A stretch of 9,096 bases of DNA, taken from the NCBI GenBank assembly GCA_002505805.1, contig DAWB01000080.1:10214-19309 (forward strand), read 5' to 3'. The position numbers were made by a program, and so were the translations under genes. Below are positions 1-5,899 of the stretch, in pieces. Position 1 is the first letter of the stretch. The number at the start of each line of letters is the position of its first letter. The DNA comes from Methanosaeta sp. UBA80. GTDB taxonomy: Archaea > Halobacteriota > Methanosarcinia > Methanotrichales > Methanotrichaceae. The notes below the pieces were generated by a model. It ran no database searches. It saw nothing but the letters and a program-made list of their open reading frames with translations, and was not told the DNA's origin.

Positions 1-534
1 CTGGCCAATACCCTGGCCGGAGCCGAGGCTGGGGCCAAGCAGCTGCATACCACGGTCAATGGCATAGGCGAGCGCAGTGGAAATACGCCACTGGAGGAGC
101 TGCTGGTGGCCCTGCGACTACAATACGGCCTGGAGAGATATGATCTGACCAAGATAAAGGATCTCTCCAAGCTGGTGGAGACCTACTCTGCAGTTCCCGT
201 GGCCAGGAATAAGGCGGTGGTGGGGACCAATGCCTTTGCCCACGAGTCGGGAATTCATGTAGCAGCCGTGCTGGAGGAGCCCAGAACCTATGAGCTGTAC
301 TCTCCGGAGATGGTGGGCGCGGCCAGGCACATCATCATTGGAAAGCACACCGGATCCAAGGCTCTCAAGTACATCACCCAGAGGATGGGCTATTATCTGA
401 AAGACGAGGAGCTGGTGGACCTCTCCGAGAGAGTGAAGATGTGCAGCGAGTTCAAGCATGCTATAAACTGCGAGGAGCTGCGAAAGCTGATCCTCAACAT
501 GGACAATATCGAGGTTATCTATCCCGGGCCTTGA
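1..534 (+). CDS. aksA: Homocitrate synthase family protein, probable AksA, 3' part only
   Basis: The frame is open from base 1 and stops at TGA 532-534, giving the last 177 residues; the start and most of the TIM barrel lie upstream of the window. The fragment begins just after the family's HxHxDxG metal-site region, at LANTLAGAEAGA. It shows HTTVNGIGERSGN (fragment residues 16-28), FAHESGIH (79-86, the conserved metal and substrate His region) and GKHTG (114-118). The family condenses acetyl-CoA with a 2-oxoacid. The chain ends about 60 residues after GKHTG, with no C-terminal LeuA regulatory domain. That argues against LeuA or CimA and for the AksA/NifV/homocitrate synthase type. In methanogens AksA elongates 2-oxoglutarate toward the 7-mercaptoheptanoyl chain of coenzyme B. 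NifV-type homocitrate synthase is the main alternative. Family confidence is high; subfamily confidence is moderate. Confidence 0.82.
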   Translation: MANTLAGAEAGAKQLHTTVNGIGERSGNTPLEELLVALRLQYGLERYDLTKIKDLSKLVETYSAVPVARNKAVVGTNAFAHESGIHVAAVLEEPRTYELYSPEMVGAARHIIIGKHTGSKALKYITQRMGYYLKDEELVDLSERVKMCSEFKHAINCEELRKLILNMDNIEVIYPGP

Positions 535-565
535 TATATTTCGATTGAAAAAATGCTGATTTTCC

Positions 566-606
566 GGTTTGAGATTGTAGCGATCTAAAGCGGCTATCTT
601 CAAACC
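566..606. repeat. Imperfect hairpin between convergent genes
   Basis: GGTTTGA (566-572) is the exact reverse complement of TCAAACC (600-606). The interior can continue pairing with one bulge and two mismatches (GATTGTAGC against GCGGCTATC), leaving a loop of about 8 bases. It lies in the 122-base gap between the ends of the aksA-like gene and the metallo-hydrolase gene, so it could shape the 3' end of either transcript. It is not followed by a clean T-run, so terminator function is only a guess. Confidence 0.4.
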
Positions 607-656
607 ACTAAATCTTAATAGCAACATCTTGCAGCAGAGCTATCTTGAGGCAGAGC

Positions 657-1400
657 CTATAATGATAAGGTCATCAAATCCCAGCCGACGATGGCTGGGA
701 CCCCGGAAAGCTCAATGACCTGCTCCGCCATCTGATCCTCGCACCCGGCTGTCTGGGGGTAGAGATGAGTGAGGGCTACCCTCTTGATTCCACTGTCCTT
801 GATCATGCATCCCAATTTTTTAGGCGTGCTGTGATTGGTGACATCAAAGGGCTCGGGAAATGAACACTCATGCACCAGAAGATCGGCATCCTTGGCCAGG
901 GCAGCCACGCGGGGGGAAGGCTCGGTGTCTCCGGAGTAGACCACCACCTGATCCTCCGCCTCCAGACGGAAGGCCAGAGAGGGCAGGCTGTGCAGGGCCT
1001 CCTCGGCGAAGATGTCAAAGTTCTTCAGGCCGAATGAGTCCATGGGGTACAGCTCCCGCACTGCCACATCCATCTCCCCTAGATTGGGGTAGAGCCGCCT
1101 GGCCGAGCTGATGTAATCATCGGTTCCCTCCGGGCCGAATACCTCCAGGCCGGGCATATCCGCCAGATAGCGGGCGTTGGCCAGGGCCAGCAGATCTGAG
1201 ACATGATCCAGATGAAGATGGCTGAGCAATACTGTATCTATGGCCTCTATGCTGGCTCCAATCTGATCCAGCCGCAGAAGGGTACCAGCCCCGCAGTCCA
1301 GGAGAAGCTGCTGGTCGGACTCCACCAGGATCGCCGCCTGGGAGCGGCCGGGCTGGGGTATGCCCACCCCGGTTCCCAGCAATGTGACCTTCAGGCTCAT
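657..1400 (-). CDS. Metallo-beta-lactamase-fold hydrolase, RNase Z-like group
   Basis: A 247-residue protein, complete within the fold's usual size. It begins with a typical first strand and loop (KVTLLGTGVGIPQPGRSQAAILV, residues 4-26). It carries the metal ligands expected of the fold: HLHLDH (61-66), His137 or His177 (VHEC), Asp158 in GDTEPS, and His212 in THLYP. NHSTP (189-193) resembles the His-Ser/Thr motif of RNase Z and arylsulfatase-like members. It is therefore a probable two-zinc cytoplasmic hydrolase. The first motif is HLHLDH rather than HxHGDH, and I see no clear flexible-arm domain, so tRNA 3' processing is not assured; a phosphodiesterase or general hydrolase role is equally possible. 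The start is ATG at 1398-1400, with GAGGGG just upstream on the minus strand. The next minus-strand gene upstream ends 165 bases away, so it may have its own promoter. Confidence 0.85.
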   Translation of the reverse strand: MSLKVTLLGTGVGIPQPGRSQAAILVESDQQLLLDCGAGTLLRLDQIGASIEAIDTVLLSHLHLDHVSDLLALANARYLADMPGLEVFGPEGTDDYISSARRLYPNLGEMDVAVRELYPMDSFGLKNFDIFAEEALHSLPSLAFRLEAEDQVVVYSGDTEPSPRVAALAKDADLLVHECSFPEPFDVTNHSTPKKLGCMIKDSGIKRVALTHLYPQTAGCEDQMAEQVIELSGVPAIVGWDLMTLSL

Positions 1401-1565
1401 GCCCCTCTTCTAAGAGGCCAATGGTAAATAACGGTATCCTTCGATTGCTTTGAAAGATGTCTGAAGCTTAAAGAAGGGGTGAGAAGGCGGGACGGAAACT
1501 CTGCTATGCCAATTGTCCGCACCCGCTTGCCCTGTCAGCTAAATCAGGCCATACCCTTACGCCAC

Positions 1566-2291
1566 TCACTCCTTCTGCATCCCTGCGCCAGGAGCATATC
1601 GCAGCCTGCTCGCCTCTATGATCCTGTCTGCCAATCTCGAGAGGGGCAGGCTTTGCAGATAGATCCGCCCCGGCCCCTTCAATCGGGCCAGGAAGATGCC
1701 CTCTCCTCCCAGGAGGGCATTCTTGAAGCCACCCAAAAATTGTATATCATAGTCCACGCTGGCGGAAAAGGCGGCCAGGCATCCGGTATCCACTGCCAGA
1801 GATTCTCCTGCTAAAAGCTCCCTCTCCAGAATGGTTCCTCCGGCATGGATGAAGGCCATGCCGTCTCCCTCCAGCCTCTGCAGTATGAAGCCCTCTCCCC
1901 CGAAGAGCCCCGCCCCGAGCTTCTTGGTAAAAGCCACCTCGATCTCTATGCCCCGGGCGGCGCAGAGGAACGAGTCCTTCTGACAGATGATCTTGCCCTC
2001 GAATTGGGATAAGTCCAGGGCCAGAATCTTTCCCGGATATGGAGCGGCAAAGGCCAGCCTCTTCTTTTCCTTGGCACGATTGAGAAAGGTGGTAATAAAG
2101 AAGCTCTCCCCAGCCACCATCCTCTTGAAGCCCTTGAACAGGCCGCCCCCGGTGGAGGTCTGCATCTCAATGCCCTGATCCATGTAGAGCATGGCACCCG
2201 CCTCGGCCCGGACTGCTTCTCCGCCGTCGAGCTCAATCTCCACCGCCTGAATATCATCTCCGATTATCTTGTAGTCTATTGCATCAGACAA
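1566..2291 (-). CDS. AIM24/TIGR00266 family protein
   Basis: A 241-residue protein with the look of the AIM24 (TIGR00266) family. The N-terminal half has EAGAMLYMDQGIEMQTSTGGG (about residues 30-50), followed by a glycine-rich GLFKGFKRMVAGESFFITTF stretch (50-69). Later there are repeated beta-rich segments such as GEGFILQRLEGDG and AVDTGCLAAFSASVDYDI. The name comes from a yeast mitochondrial protein; prokaryotic members have no established biochemical role, and I do not assign one. No signal peptide or membrane span is evident. The start is TTG at 2289-2291: an in-frame TGA at 2298-2300 rules out a longer form. GTGATC on the minus strand (plus 2296-2301) lies 4 bases before the TTG and matches the archaeal anti-Shine-Dalgarno sequence. 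The divergent neighbour is the small gene at 2430. Cotranscription with the hydrolase downstream at 1400 is possible but uncertain. Confidence 0.85.
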   Translation of the reverse strand: MSDAIDYKIIGDDIQAVEIELDGGEAVRAEAGAMLYMDQGIEMQTSTGGGLFKGFKRMVAGESFFITTFLNRAKEKKRLAFAAPYPGKILALDLSQFEGKIICQKDSFLCAARGIEIEVAFTKKLGAGLFGGEGFILQRLEGDGMAFIHAGGTILERELLAGESLAVDTGCLAAFSASVDYDIQFLGGFKNALLGGEGIFLARLKGPGRIYLQSLPLSRLADRIIEASRLRYAPGAGMQKE

Positions 2292-2295
2292 AGCA

Positions 2296-2340
2296 GATCA
2301 CTTCGAGGAGATCTCTCTGTCATCCCGTATAAAATTTTAT
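2296..2340 (-). promoter_or_regulatory. TATA-like promoter and ribosome binding site for the AIM24-family gene
   Basis: ATAAAATTTTAT (2329-2340) is a perfect 12-base palindrome and a good archaeal TATA-like element. It is centred about 43 bases before the TTG start, which would put transcription start near 2309 and leave a leader of roughly 18 bases. That leader contains GTGATC (2296-2301, minus strand). Being palindromic, the element could also direct transcription rightward. This is inferred from motif and spacing only. Confidence 0.45.
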
Positions 2341-2398
2341 GGAGGATAATAGTGGCTTAGGTAGGCGGAAAAGGCTGGCGATCCGGCATGGATCAAGG

Positions 2399-2406
2399 AT
2401 AAATAG
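2399..2406 (+). promoter_or_regulatory. Possible TATA box for the small gene at 2430
   Basis: ATAAATAG is centred about 27 bases before the ATG at 2430, the usual distance from an archaeal TATA box to the transcription start. If used, the message would be leaderless or nearly so. This agrees with the poor ribosome binding site (only AGGCAG) before that ATG. The palindromic element at 2329-2340 is an alternative, with a leader of about 70 bases. Confidence 0.3.
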
Positions 2407-2429
2407 CCTCTCTCTAAAAAGGCAGAGAT

Positions 2430-2675
2430 ATGCATAGGCAGATAGAAGATGCTCTAGCCAATCTGAAATCTTCTCTCCCACAAAAGCAGGAAAAGATCAA
2501 AGCCATTCTCTTCCGATATGCCCGAGGGGAGATGGGCCTCGATCAGGCCTACTATGAGCTCCTGGATGATGATCTGATTGCAATGCCTCAGAGGTGCGCC
2601 GTCTTCGCCAAAGTCCCTCTGAGCGAAGAGGATGAACTCCGGCTGAAAGAGAAGATCAAAGGCCTGACCTCTTGA
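2430..2675 (+). CDS. Small conserved-looking hypothetical protein, 81 aa
   Basis: I do not recognise this protein. It is charged and probably mostly helical: an N-terminal segment IEDALANLKSSLPQKQEKIKAI, a central RYARGEMGLDQAYYELLDDDL, and a C-terminal segment EEDELRLKEKIKGL rich in Glu and Lys. It is soluble and cytoplasmic by appearance, with one Cys (residue 56) and no metal-binding pattern. The codons carry the GC-leaning third positions of neighbouring genes, which supports real coding. An opposite-strand frame over the same bases (2454-2705) has a hydrophobic, shadow-like composition. The start is ATG 2430, since an in-frame TAA at 2415-2417 blocks extension. It stands alone between a divergent AIM24-family gene and the convergent glmS. 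It may be monocistronic and possibly leaderless. Confidence 0.65.
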   Translation: MHRQIEDALANLKSSLPQKQEKIKAILFRYARGEMGLDQAYYELLDDDLIAMPQRCAVFAKVPLSEEDELRLKEKIKGLTS

Positions 2676-2684
2676 AAAAATGGT

Positions 2685-2701
2685 TGAGGCTTTGAGCCTC
2701 A
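2685..2701. terminator. Short hairpin between convergent genes
   Basis: GAGGCT (2686-2691) and AGCCTC (2695-2700) form a perfect 6-base stem with a TTG loop, extendable by one T-A pair. It sits in the 38-base gap between the stop of the small plus-strand gene and the stop of minus-strand glmS, where a bidirectional 3' end would be expected. There is an A-run at 2675-2680, which reads as a T-run downstream of the hairpin for the minus-strand transcript. Archaeal termination depends mainly on T-runs, so the hairpin itself may not be functional. Confidence 0.35.
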
Positions 2702-2713
2702 TCACGACTTAGC

Positions 2714-4519
2714 TCATTCCACAGTCACGCACTTGGCCAGGTTTCTGGGCTTGTCTATGGGCAGGCCGAGCTTGTTGGCGGTATAATAGGCCAGAAGCTG
2801 CACCGCCACGGTGCAGAGCACTGCAGAGTATATCGGCCTAGTTTCGGGCAGCTCGATGATCCGGCTGGCCACCTTGGCTATATCCGGATCCCCTTCCGTG
2901 GCCAGGGCCACCACATCAGCTCCCCGGGCCCGTACCTCCTTGATGTTGGACTGGATCTTCCTGCCGCAGGTGGCCAGGGCCACCACCGGTGTCTTCTCCG
3001 TGATCAGTGCCAGGGGACCGTGCTTGAGCTCCCCTCCGGCATAGCCCTCGGATGGAATGTAAGCGATCTCCTTCATCTTCAGGGCTCCTTCCAGGGATAT
3101 GGGATAAAGATAATCCCTGCCGATGAAGAAGTAGCATCCGGCATGGGCATAGCTCTCGGCTATCTTTCTGATCTCCTCCCTCTTCTCCAGCACCCTCTGC
3201 ACCAGGCCGGGCAGCTTGGTCAGCTCTATGAGCATCTTTCTGGCCTGATCGGGGGTGAGATGGTCGCGGGCCCTCCCCAGTCTTATGGCCAGGAGGATGA
3301 TAGCCACAAGCTGCGAGCTGAATGTCTTGGTAGCGGCAACGCCGATCTCCGGGCCGCAGCGGGTGTAGATGGTCCCGTCTACAAGGCCGGTAACAGTGGA
3401 GCCCACCACATTGGTTATGGCCAGGCTCCGCCCGCCGCAGGTCTTGGCCTTCTTCAGAGCCAGCAGTGTGTCTGCCGTCTCGCCGGACTGGGTGATGCCC
3501 AAAAGCAAAGTCTTTGGCCGGAGCTGGAGGTTGATGAATTCAGATGCCACCTCCACATCCACCGGCAGGCCTGCCGCCCGGGCGAAGAGGTTTTTAGCCA
3601 GCATACCGGCATGGTAGGATGTGCCGCAGGCGATGATGGAAACCCTCTCCAGCCCACTGATCTCCTCATCGCTCATTCCCAGATCCAGCCTTGCCTCTCC
3701 ATCGATCTCTGAGATGCGGCCGGCTATCGTTTCCCGGATGGCTCGGGGCTGCTCATGAATCTCCTTGAGCATGAAATGAGTGTAGCCGCCCTTCTCCGCT
3801 GCGTCCGCATCCCAGGTGATGCGCTCGATCTCCACAGCGCGAGGCATTCCTCTTGCATCCAGAATTTCTACCCGGTCGGCATAGACTCTGGCGATATCCC
3901 CTTCCTTCATGCGGATCACATCTCTGGTATAAGAAAGGAGGGCTGGAACATCAGAGGCTAAATAAAATGCGCTTTTGCCCTGGCCCAGGACCAGGGGACT
4001 ATCCTTCCTGGCACAGACCAGATAGGGAGAGCTGGCAGCCAGAACGGCCAGGGCATAAGAGCCCTCCACATGCTCCAGGGCCTTGATTGTCGCTTCCAGA
4101 AGATCTTTTTTATAATAAAAATGAATGAGATGAGCCAGTACCTCGCTGTCCGTCTCGGAAGAGAACTGGTATCCCATCCCAGTGAGATGGTCTCTTAGCT
4201 CCAGATAATTTTCAATGATGCCGTTATGAACGATGGCGATCTCGCCGGAGGTATGGGGGTGGGCATTGATATCGCTTGGCCGGCCGTGTGTTGCCCAGCG
4301 GGTGTGGCCTATGCCCATGCCCTCTCCCGGGCTGCCACGCATCTGGTAGATCTTTTCCAGATCGGCTATGCGTCCGGCTGACTTCAATACCTCTATATTC
4401 CCATCAGACTTGACTGCCACTCCCGCCGAGTCGTAGCCCCTGTATTCCAGCCGCTTCAGGGTGTCAAAGAGTATAGGCCCGGCAGGCTGATCGCCGATAT
4501 AGGCCACAATTCCGCACAT
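2714..4519 (-). CDS. glmS: Glutamine--fructose-6-phosphate aminotransferase (isomerising)
   Basis: A 601-residue full-length GlmS, which makes glucosamine-6-phosphate from fructose-6-phosphate and glutamine, the first step toward UDP-GlcNAc. The N-terminal class II glutaminase begins MCGIVAYIG with Cys2 as nucleophile after Met removal. It also has HTRWATHG (72-79), HNGIIEN (98-104) and TDSE (123-126). Two SIS domains follow. The first has ACGTSYHAG (297-305), TQSGETADT (343-351) and GVAATKTFSSQ (393-403). The second has SLEGALKMKE (475-484) and GELKHGP (496-502), including the Glu, Lys, Glu and His corresponding to the isomerase residues of the E. coli enzyme. The C-terminus NLAKCVTVE supplies the conserved Lys596; Cys replaces the more usual Ser beside it. 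The ATG (4517-4519) shares one base with the glmU stop (TGATG). GGTGAT lies 6 bases upstream on the minus strand, indicating translational coupling with glmU. Confidence 0.97.
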   Translation of the reverse strand: MCGIVAYIGDQPAGPILFDTLKRLEYRGYDSAGVAVKSDGNIEVLKSAGRIADLEKIYQMRGSPGEGMGIGHTRWATHGRPSDINAHPHTSGEIAIVHNGIIENYLELRDHLTGMGYQFSSETDSEVLAHLIHFYYKKDLLEATIKALEHVEGSYALAVLAASSPYLVCARKDSPLVLGQGKSAFYLASDVPALLSYTRDVIRMKEGDIARVYADRVEILDARGMPRAVEIERITWDADAAEKGGYTHFMLKEIHEQPRAIRETIAGRISEIDGEARLDLGMSDEEISGLERVSIIACGTSYHAGMLAKNLFARAAGLPVDVEVASEFINLQLRPKTLLLGITQSGETADTLLALKKAKTCGGRSLAITNVVGSTVTGLVDGTIYTRCGPEIGVAATKTFSSQLVAIILLAIRLGRARDHLTPDQARKMLIELTKLPGLVQRVLEKREEIRKIAESYAHAGCYFFIGRDYLYPISLEGALKMKEIAYIPSEGYAGGELKHGPLALITEKTPVVALATCGRKIQSNIKEVRARGADVVALATEGDPDIAKVASRIIELPETRPIYSAVLCTVAVQLLAYYTANKLGLPIDKPRNLAKCVTVE

Positions 4520-5727
4520 CAGCCCATCACCCTGCTCTCCCTCTCAATATTGCCGCGAATAGCGCAGCCTGAATCTATGCGCGCGCCGCTGCCTACAACA
4601 GTTCCGGCATGGCTCATCACTCTGGCTCCTGCCGTCACGTTGTCGGATAGTATGGCACCGAATTCGGCCCTTAAAAAGGCCTCTTCCACCTCGACCACGC
4701 ACGGCCCGCTCTCCACAACCATCTGATCCCCCAGGATGGAGCTTGCCCCCACCACCGAGTCCGATATTATGGCTCCCGATCCGACGCGGGCATCGTTCAT
4801 GATGATGCTGTTTCGAACCTCGGAATGCGGTCCGATGCGAGCCGAGTCGCCGATTGATGTGGAGGGGAGAATGACTACGCCCGGACCTATATCGCAGTCT
4901 TCTCCTATGGAGACCGGGCCCACCAGGTAGGAGCCAGAACGGATGATGCTCCCCTCTCCTACCTCAACCGGCCCTTTTATCTTTGCTCCCTCTTCCACCT
5001 CGCCCTCGATCTTCATATCTTTCAATCCCAGAGCCATGGCATTGGCATGGAGCAGATCCCAGGCAAATATGGCATCAGCCCATACTCCTTTGCCTATGAG
5101 AGGAACGATCTCTTTTCCCTCGGCAATCATCTGAGATATGGTCTCAGTCAGCTCATAGGAGCCGCGCTCGGACAGGGGCGTGTTGTGGATATCCTGGAAT
5201 ATCTCCGGGCTGAATTTGTAGGCGCCGGTATTCAGTATTCCTGAGCAGGGCCTCCCAGGCTTTTCTACTATGGCCTTGACCCGCTCCTGCTCCACCATCA
5301 AGACACCATAGTCTCCGCTATGGCGGCGCAGAGCGGCGAGGATGACATTGTCTCCCCGGGCGGAGATCAGCTCTGATACCGCTCTGGAGTCTATGAGATT
5401 GTCACCGTTGACCACTAAAAAAGGCTCATCTATGTAGTCCTCGGCCTTGCCCAGGGCGTGAGCCGTGCCCAGGAGCTCATTCTGTTCCAGATAGGTGATA
5501 TTAACCCCGAAATCAATGCCATCCTCGAAATAGTCCATGACCCTCTCTTTCTGATAGCCGACCACGATATAGAGATCATGAACGCCGTTTTCCGCCAGGG
5601 CGTTGATCACATGCTCCATGAATGGCCGGTTTCCCACCGGAAGCATGACCTTGGATCTGGTCTGGGTCAGGGGCCTGCACCTGCGGCCTTCTCCCGCCGC
5701 CAATATAACTGCTTTCAAATCTATCAC
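4519..5727 (-). CDS. glmU: Bifunctional sugar-1-phosphate nucleotidylyltransferase/acetyltransferase, archaeal GlmU type
   Basis: A 402-residue protein with an N-terminal nucleotidyltransferase domain (about 1-235) and a C-terminal left-handed beta-helix acetyltransferase domain (about 240-402). The first carries LAAGEGRRCRPLT (9-21) with Lys26 and Pro30 in SKVMLP, GTAHAL (87-92) and the metal-binding Asp109 in NGDN. The second shows many imperfect hexapeptides such as VSIGEDCDIGPGVVI and ARIGPHSEVRNSIIM. Archaeal homologues use glucosamine-1-phosphate and acetyl-CoA, then UTP, to make UDP-GlcNAc; some also take glucose-1-phosphate. Pairing with glmS in a one-base-overlap operon supports the UDP-GlcNAc role. 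The start is GTG at 5725-5727, immediately before the first strand. No ATG or other GTG occurs in frame before the stop at 5791-5793, and no clear ribosome binding site precedes the GTG, so initiation is somewhat unusual. Confidence 0.93.
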   Translation of the reverse strand: MIDLKAVILAAGEGRRCRPLTQTRSKVMLPVGNRPFMEHVINALAENGVHDLYIVVGYQKERVMDYFEDGIDFGVNITYLEQNELLGTAHALGKAEDYIDEPFLVVNGDNLIDSRAVSELISARGDNVILAALRRHSGDYGVLMVEQERVKAIVEKPGRPCSGILNTGAYKFSPEIFQDIHNTPLSERGSYELTETISQMIAEGKEIVPLIGKGVWADAIFAWDLLHANAMALGLKDMKIEGEVEEGAKIKGPVEVGEGSIIRSGSYLVGPVSIGEDCDIGPGVVILPSTSIGDSARIGPHSEVRNSIIMNDARVGSGAIISDSVVGASSILGDQMVVESGPCVVEVEEAFLRAEFGAILSDNVTAGARVMSHAGTVVGSGARIDSGCAIRGNIERESRVMG

Positions 5728-5789
5728 AGCCAGGATGTCTCGAACTAAGACATGTTGCAGGGCTGGCTCTTGACCTTTTCGGTTAAGAT

Positions 5790-5806
5790 TTCATAAAATA
5801 TATGAA
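5790..5806 (-). promoter_or_regulatory. Candidate TATA region for the glmU-glmS operon
   Basis: The minus strand reads TTCATATATTTTATGAA, an AT-rich block with 6-base inverted repeats (TTCATA and TATGAA) around a 5-base core. Its centre is about 70 bases upstream of the glmU GTG, so transcription would start near 5771 with a leader of about 44 bases. The symmetry could equally mark a regulator site between the two divergent operons. The call rests on motif and position only. Confidence 0.4.
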
Positions 5807-5841
5807 GTGATGGGCTGCCAGAAGGCCAAGAAGAGCCCAGT

Positions 5842-5894
5842 CTTTTATAGGAGCAGAATAGGAGGAGGTGCAGAGAAGAGGACGAAGGCGGAGG
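5842..5894 (+). promoter_or_regulatory. Candidate TATA box and ribosome binding site for the glycosyltransferase operon
   Basis: CTTTTATAG (about 5842-5850) is TATA-like and would give transcription start near 5870 and a leader of about 30 bases. The leader is strongly purine-rich. GGAGG at 5890-5894, followed by ATGA, precedes the ATG at 5900 by 5 bases and fixes that ATG as the start. A second strong ribosome-binding-like sequence, AGGAGGTG (5863-5870), has no properly spaced start codon after it. Confidence 0.45.
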
Positions 5895-5899
5895 ATGAA

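Noticed and set aside
118..627. Minus-strand open frame of 169 codons opposite the aksA-like gene
   Set aside because: It lies antisense to a clearly conserved synthase sequence, and its translation has no recognisable domain. It is a shadow of codon bias.
1404..1417. CCTCTT-CT-AAGAGG inverted repeat just upstream of the metallo-hydrolase start
   Set aside because: The stem is only 6 bases with a 2-base spacer, too tight for a hairpin, and it overlaps the ribosome binding site. It is not enough to call an operator.
2454..2705. Minus-strand 83-codon frame opposite the small gene at 2430
   Set aside because: The plus-strand frame has neighbour-like codons and a plausible charged helical protein. 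The minus-strand version is hydrophobic in a pattern typical of antisense reading.
3020..3712. Plus-strand open frame of 230 codons opposite glmS
   Set aside because: The minus strand encodes unmistakable GlmS SIS-domain motifs over the same bases. The antisense translation looks random.
5807..5899. Longer N-terminus for the first glycosyltransferase starting at GTG 5807 or ATG 5810
   Set aside because: The 31 extra residues are basic and low in complexity, and they cover the probable TATA box at 5842-5850. ATG 5900 has a strong, well-spaced GGAGG and begins directly with the family's first beta strand.
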